Source: an uncultured Prevotellaceae bacterium
Lineage (GTDB): Bacteria; Bacteroidota; Bacteroidia; Bacteroidales; Bacteroidaceae
Length of the DNA stretch: 8,297 nt
Direction: 5' to 3'
Assembly (NCBI GenBank): GCA_937892315.1
Contig: CALAVF010000237.1
Span: forward strand, 1 to 8,297
Shown here: piece after piece, positions 6,196 to 8,297 of the stretch
Layout of the letters: the number at the start of each line of letters is the position of its first letter
How positions within the stretch are numbered: position 1 is the stretch's first letter
Position numbers and translations under genes: made by a program
Notes under the pieces: model-generated
Databases searched by the model: none
What the model saw: only the letters and a program-made list of their open reading frames with translations
Told to the model about the DNA's origin: nothing

Positions 6196-7152
6196 TCACT
6201 CTCCAAACAGGCTATCTACAAAAGCCCTCCGATTGAACGCTTGCAAATCCTCCATTCCTTCGCCCAATCCAATATACCGCACAGGAATCTTGAACTGGTC
6301 GCTGATGCCGATGACCACACCACCCTTTGCCGTTCCGTCCAACTTCGTAATCGCCATCGAAGTGACCTCGGTCGCCTTCGTAAACTGCTTTGCCTGCTCA
6401 AACGCGTTCTGACCCGTCGAGCCATCCAACACCAGCATCACATCATCCACCTCATAGCCAGCCGCCTTATTCACGGCATTCTTTATCTTGGTCAACTCGT
6501 TCATCAAGCCCACCTTATTGTGCAGACGACCAGCCGTGTCGATAATCACCACATCCGCCCCATTGGCTTTGGCTGAACTGACTGAATCGAAAGCCACGGC
6601 CGCAGGGTCGCTGCCCATCTGCTGCTTCACCACAGGCACGCCGACTCGCTCGCCCCAAATGCAAATCTGCTCGACAGCGGCAGCACGGAACGTATCGGCT
6701 GCACCCAGATAAACCTTCAAGCCTGCCTGCTTGAATTGATAAGCCAACTTCCCAATGGTAGTGGTCTTCCCCACTCCGTTCACACCCACCACCAAGATGA
6801 TGTAAGGCTTGTGGGCACCTTCTGGTATCTGGAATCCTTCCGTATCATCACTGTTGTTCTCCGTCAACAAGGCGGCAATCTCTTCATGAAGAATGTTGTT
6901 CAACTCATCCGTGCCAACATACTTATCACGAGCCACACGCTCCTCGATGCGACGAATAATCTCCAACGTGGTATCCACACCCACATCGCTGGTGATAAGC
7001 ACTTCCTCCAAATTATCCAACACGTCCTCGTCAACCTTCGATTTGCCAGCCACGGCACGAGCCAACTTGCCAAACACACTCTCCTTCGTCTTGGCAAGTC
7101 CATTGTCCAGCGTTTCCTTCTTCTTTTTCGTGAATAAATCAAAGAATCCCAT
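6196..7152 (-). CDS. ftsY: Signal recognition particle receptor FtsY
   Basis: A 318-residue SRP-GTPase that receives ribosome–SRP complexes at the inner membrane and passes nascent membrane proteins to the Sec translocon. The N domain occupies about residues 25-100 after a lysine-rich start (FTKKKKE). The G domain shows G1 GVNGVGKTTT (123-132), the insertion-box region DTFRAAA (153-159), G3 DTAGR (205-209) and G4 TKLD (269-272), followed by GTAKGG and the closing GLGEGMEDLQ. The long acidic A domain of the E. coli protein is absent, as in many bacteria, so membrane contact would rely on the short basic N-terminus. The start at 7152 has GAGG eight bases upstream, a moderate ribosome-binding site. 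It is first in its operon, behind a good Bacteroidetes promoter (7209-7239), and is followed by rimO after 56 nt. Confidence 0.98.
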   Translation of the reverse strand: MGFFDLFTKKKKETLDNGLAKTKESVFGKLARAVAGKSKVDEDVLDNLEEVLITSDVGVDTTLEIIRRIEERVARDKYVGTDELNNILHEEIAALLTENNSDDTEGFQIPEGAHKPYIILVVGVNGVGKTTTIGKLAYQFKQAGLKVYLGAADTFRAAAVEQICIWGERVGVPVVKQQMGSDPAAVAFDSVSSAKANGADVVIIDTAGRLHNKVGLMNELTKIKNAVNKAAGYEVDDVMLVLDGSTGQNAFEQAKQFTKATEVTSMAITKLDGTAKGGVVIGISDQFKIPVRYIGLGEGMEDLQAFNRRAFVDSLFGE

Positions 7153-7208
7153 ACTTTTACCTCAATTTTAATTAGTCACTTCAGTTTACTGGTCCCATAT
7201 TAAACGTA

Positions 7209-7239
7209 CAAAGGTACAGATTTTCAGCGAAATCACAAA
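7209..7239 (-). promoter_or_regulatory. Promoter of the ftsY–rimO–HU operon
   Basis: The minus strand has TTTG at 7236-7239, a 19-nt spacer, and TACCTTTG at 7209-7216. Both boxes match the Bacteroidetes TTTG / TAnnTTTG consensus with ideal spacing. The start of transcription should fall near 7201-7203, giving a leader of about 50 nt before ftsY. The -33 TTTG is made from the last bases of the upstream terminator U-tract. Confidence 0.85.
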
Positions 7240-7266
7240 AAAAACCTCTCCAAAAGTGGAGAGGTT
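7237..7266 (-). terminator. Intrinsic terminator of the rpmB–rpmG–DUF4295 cluster
   Basis: AACCUCUCC (7258-7266 on the plus strand) and GGAGAGGUU (7243-7251) form a perfect 9-bp stem with a 6-nt loop ACUUUU, followed by a run of eight U that partly overlaps the stem's last two bases. It lies about 75 nt after the DUF4295 stop. It insulates the ribosomal cluster from ftsY. Confidence 0.93.
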
Positions 7267-7340
7267 CATCGTTTTTTGACGTTTGGTATCTGGCTATGCC
7301 ATACCGCCACGCCTTTCTTATCCTGTCAGACGAGGAAATT

Positions 7341-7493
7341 TTACTTCTTCAGATAATCCTTCACCTGCTCGGCTGGAATCATCTTCTCATCGAATGCGTA
7401 AGCACCAGTCTTTGGAGACTTGAACATCTTGATAACCTTCGTGTAAGAACGTCCGTCCTTGTTCTGGAGGGTTGCGACTGTTTTCTTTGCCAT
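7341..7493 (-). CDS. DUF4295 family small protein (50 aa)
   Basis: A 50-codon gene beginning MAKKTVATLQNKDGRSYTKV and ending AEQVKDYLKK, with many lysines and no membrane segment. I recognise it as DUF4295, a small basic family found in Bacteroidetes directly after rpmG. It starts 10 nt after rpmG and ends before the shared terminator, so it is co-expressed with L28 and L33. Its size, charge and company point to a ribosome component. I recall a Bacteroidetes-specific large-subunit protein named bL38 from a Flavobacterium johnsoniae ribosome structure and think it is this family, but cannot confirm that here. There is no Shine-Dalgarno sequence ahead of the ATG, only an A/T-rich leader. The gene is short enough to be missed by automatic calling. 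Confidence 0.9.
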   Translation of the reverse strand: MAKKTVATLQNKDGRSYTKVIKMFKSPKTGAYAFDEKMIPAEQVKDYLKK

Positions 7494-7503
7494 AGTACTC
7501 TAA

Positions 7504-7692
7504 TTATTTAATCTCCTTATGAACTGTCATTCTCTTAAGGATGGGGTTATACTTCTTCAACTCCAAACGGTCTGGAGTGTTCTTGCGGTTCTTTGTAGTG
7601 ATGTATCTTGATGTTCCTGGAAGACCGCTATCCTTCATTTCTGTGCACTCGAGGATGACCTGCACACGATTGCCTTTCGCTTTCTTTGCCAT
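7504..7692 (-). CDS. rpmG: 50S ribosomal protein L33
   Basis: A 62-residue basic protein of the bL33 family, a component of the large ribosomal subunit near the E site. Family features are [32 protein letters not shown] and the basic C-terminal end MTVHKEIK. Only one cysteine is present, so the zinc-binding CxxC pairs of the C+ form are missing and this is the zinc-independent (C-) type. AAGGAG stands nine bases ahead of the ATG at 7692, an unusually clear Shine-Dalgarno sequence for this window. It lies 27 nt after rpmB and 10 nt before the DUF4295 gene, in one transcript with both. Confidence 0.97.
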   Translation of the reverse strand: MAKKAKGNRVQVILECTEMKDSGLPGTSRYITTKNRKNTPDRLELKKYNPILKRMTVHKEIK

Positions 7693-7719
7693 TTTTCTTT
7701 TCTCCTTACTTTAATGTGA

Positions 7720-7980
7720 TTAGCCAATAACCTGAATATCCTTCCACTGGCAGTGGCCCTTAGCAACAGCCTGCTTCAGAGCAGCGTCAAGACCAATGCG
7801 GTTGATGATTCGCAAACCTGCTGCACTCACCTTCAGGACAATCCAGCAATCTTCCTCTACATAGTAGAACTTCTTCGTGAACAAGTTGACATCGAAACGT
7901 CTTTTTGTTCTGCGCAGTGAGTGAGACACGTTGTTGCCCACTACTGACTTTTTACCTGTAATCTGACAAATTTTTGACAT
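7720..7980 (-). CDS. rpmB: 50S ribosomal protein L28
   Basis: An 86-residue bL28 protein of the large ribosomal subunit. Diagnostic stretches are [21 protein letters not shown] near the start (residues 5-25), then [20 protein letters not shown] and the closing [18 protein letters not shown]. Length is normal for Bacteroidetes. The start at 7980 is preceded by an A-rich leader (AAGATAACAAGAAA) without a clear Shine-Dalgarno sequence. It is first in the rpmB–rpmG–DUF4295 cluster, about 20-25 nt from the predicted transcription start behind the -7 box at 8006-8013. Confidence 0.97.
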   Translation of the reverse strand: MSKICQITGKKSVVGNNVSHSLRRTKRRFDVNLFTKKFYYVEEDCWIVLKVSAAGLRIINRIGLDAALKQAVAKGHCQWKDIQVIG

Positions 7981-7998
7981 TTTCTTGTTATCTTTTTT

Positions 7999-8138
7999 TA
8001 ATTTTCAAATCTAATTTTACTTTGGAGAAGTACAGGTTTTCACTATTCCGACAGGCCCGCAATGCCCGCCTTGCGAAATTTGGAACGCTCAACCCTTTTT
8101 GTTTTTGAAAATTAGGGGTGTTTCTTATTTACTTTGGA
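7999..8138. repeat. Short repeats around the rpmB promoter region
   Basis: TAATTTTCAAA (7999-8009) is mirrored exactly by TTTGAAAATTA (8104-8114). TTTACTTTGGA occurs directly at 8016-8026 and 8128-8138. Between them, CGCAA (8058-8062) and TTGCG (8071-8075) form a 5-bp stem, and GCCCGC is repeated at 8055-8060 and 8064-8069. These surround the predicted rpmB promoter. They may be operator sites or traces of a small duplication; no function is shown. Confidence 0.4.
8006..8036 (-). promoter_or_regulatory. Probable promoter of the rpmB cluster
   Basis: TAGATTTG at 8006-8013 (minus strand) fits the Bacteroidetes -7 consensus TAnnTTTG. At the ideal 19-nt spacer the -33 position reads CCTG (8033-8036), which keeps only the TG of TTTG. 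The location, about 26 nt before the rpmB start, is sensible for a short leader. A highly expressed ribosomal cluster would be expected to have a promoter here. Confidence 0.5.
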
Positions 8139-8189
8139 TCCGGTTGGGATTGCATATCCCTTGCCCTGCCACGGGCTATCAACCAAATC
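8137..8189 (-). other. tRNA-like relic without a T-arm, downstream of tRNA-Arg
   Basis: The minus-strand RNA can form a 10-bp terminal helix, GAUUUGGUUG (8180-8189) with CAACCGGAUC (8137-8146), including two U-G wobbles that exist only on this strand. Inside are a D-arm-like hairpin (GCCC-GUGGCA-GGGC, 8163-8176, preceded by UA) and a second hairpin (GGGAU-AUGCA-AUCCC, 8146-8160) at the anticodon-arm position. The first 15 bases on the plus strand (gatccggttgggatt) are identical to the acceptor and T-stem end of the neighbouring tRNA-Arg gene. There is no T-arm and no proper anticodon loop, so it is probably a decayed or deleted tRNA copy. An att-site remnant or a small structured RNA are alternatives. 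Confidence 0.35.
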
Positions 8190-8202
8190 TTTTTTCTCCC
8201 TC

Positions 8203-8227
8203 AGAACTGGAAGCCTGCTTCCGTTCT
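8203..8227 (-). other. Stable hairpin downstream of tRNA-Arg
   Basis: AGAAC/GTTCT (8203-8207, 8223-8227) and GGAAG/CTTCC (8209-8213, 8218-8222) give a 10-bp stem with one bulged base and a 4-nt loop. It lies 19 nt past the end of the tRNA. No U-run follows on the minus strand, so it is not a typical intrinsic terminator; it could stabilise or guide processing of the tRNA 3' trailer. Confidence 0.5.
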
Positions 8228-8245
8228 TCATGGAAAAAATCTTTG

Positions 8246-8297
8246 TGATCCGGTTGGGATTCGAACCCAAGACCCACAGCTTAGAAGGCTGTTGCTC
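8246..8297 (-). tRNA. tRNA-Arg (UCU), 5' part outside window
   Basis: The minus strand holds the 3' portion of a tRNA from about position 22 onward. The anticodon stem ACAGC/GCTGT (8276-8280 with 8288-8292) closes the loop CTTCTAA with anticodon UCU (8283-8285), reading AGA arginine codons. A 5-nt variable loop, the T-arm TTGGG-TTCGAAT-CCCAA (8254-8270), the 3' acceptor strand CCGGATC (8247-8253) and discriminator A (8246) follow. No CCA is encoded, so it must be added after transcription. The D-loop, the 5' acceptor strand and the promoter are beyond the right edge. Confidence 0.95.

Larger units (their letters stand above)
8112..8231 (-). other. Doubtful 39-codon ORF after tRNA-Arg
   Basis: An ATG at 8231 opens 39 codons to a TAA, beginning MKNGSRLPVLREKK and ending SKVNKKHP. 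The product would be small and basic. There is no ribosome-binding site, no family I recognise, and the frame covers a stable hairpin (8203-8227) and the tRNA-like stretch (8137-8189). An accidental frame is the more likely reading. Confidence 0.15.

Noticed and set aside
6140..6199. RimO start at the GTG at 6199
   Set aside because: The added 20 residues come from a C-rich intergenic repeat and precede the normal RimO beginning (KNTIDIITLGCSKN).
8137..8189. Functional second tRNA gene
   Set aside because: No T-arm, no canonical 7-nt anticodon loop with U33, and only 53 nt long; kept as a tRNA-like relic instead.
8203..8227. Hairpin after tRNA-Arg as an intrinsic terminator
   Set aside because: No U-run follows the stem on the minus strand and none on the plus strand.

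Overview
The window looks like a chromosomal housekeeping segment from the Bacteroidetes, most likely order Bacteroidales and probably a Prevotella-like genus. Four things point there. The rpmB–rpmG–DUF4295 cluster is followed by ftsY–rimO. Promoters match the Bacteroidetes TTTG / TAnnTTTG pattern. Several leaders are A-rich with little Shine-Dalgarno sequence. A MoxR–DUF58 pair begins a Bat (aerotolerance-type) operon. Genus assignment is inference. Every gene I can support is on the minus strand, so transcription runs from high to low coordinates.

From the right edge: the 3' three-quarters of a tRNA-Arg(UCU) gene (8246-8297) is followed by about 265 bp without a firm gene. That stretch holds a partial copy of the tRNA 3' end folded into a tRNA-like shape without a T-arm (8137-8189), a doubtful 39-codon ORF over it, and the probable promoter of the ribosomal cluster. 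The cluster encodes L28, L33 and a 50-residue DUF4295 protein, and ends at a strong intrinsic terminator (7237-7266). The U-tract of that terminator supplies the -33 element of the next promoter.

That promoter drives ftsY (signal-recognition-particle receptor), rimO (ribosomal protein S12 methylthiotransferase), a 92-residue HU-family protein, and a 464-residue protein with an HU-like domain, acidic and coiled-coil regions, one membrane helix and a C-terminal LysM domain. The run ends at an intrinsic terminator (3012-3042). The last protein is the most interesting object here. Its layout would place an HU-like domain in the cytoplasm and a peptidoglycan-binding domain in the periplasm, which suits a nucleoid-to-cell-wall tether. 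The adjacent small HU gene is a natural partner candidate.

After a 385-bp intergenic region with repeats and a promoter -7 box, a second operon runs off the left edge: a MoxR-type AAA+ ATPase, a DUF58 protein with a von Willebrand A-type metal site, and a signal-peptide plus single-membrane-helix protein truncated by the window. In relatives batA, batB and further genes follow, so they are expected just outside.

No CRISPR array, transposase, integrase or phage gene was seen. Apart from the HU–LysM protein and the tRNA-linked region, this is a conserved core region.
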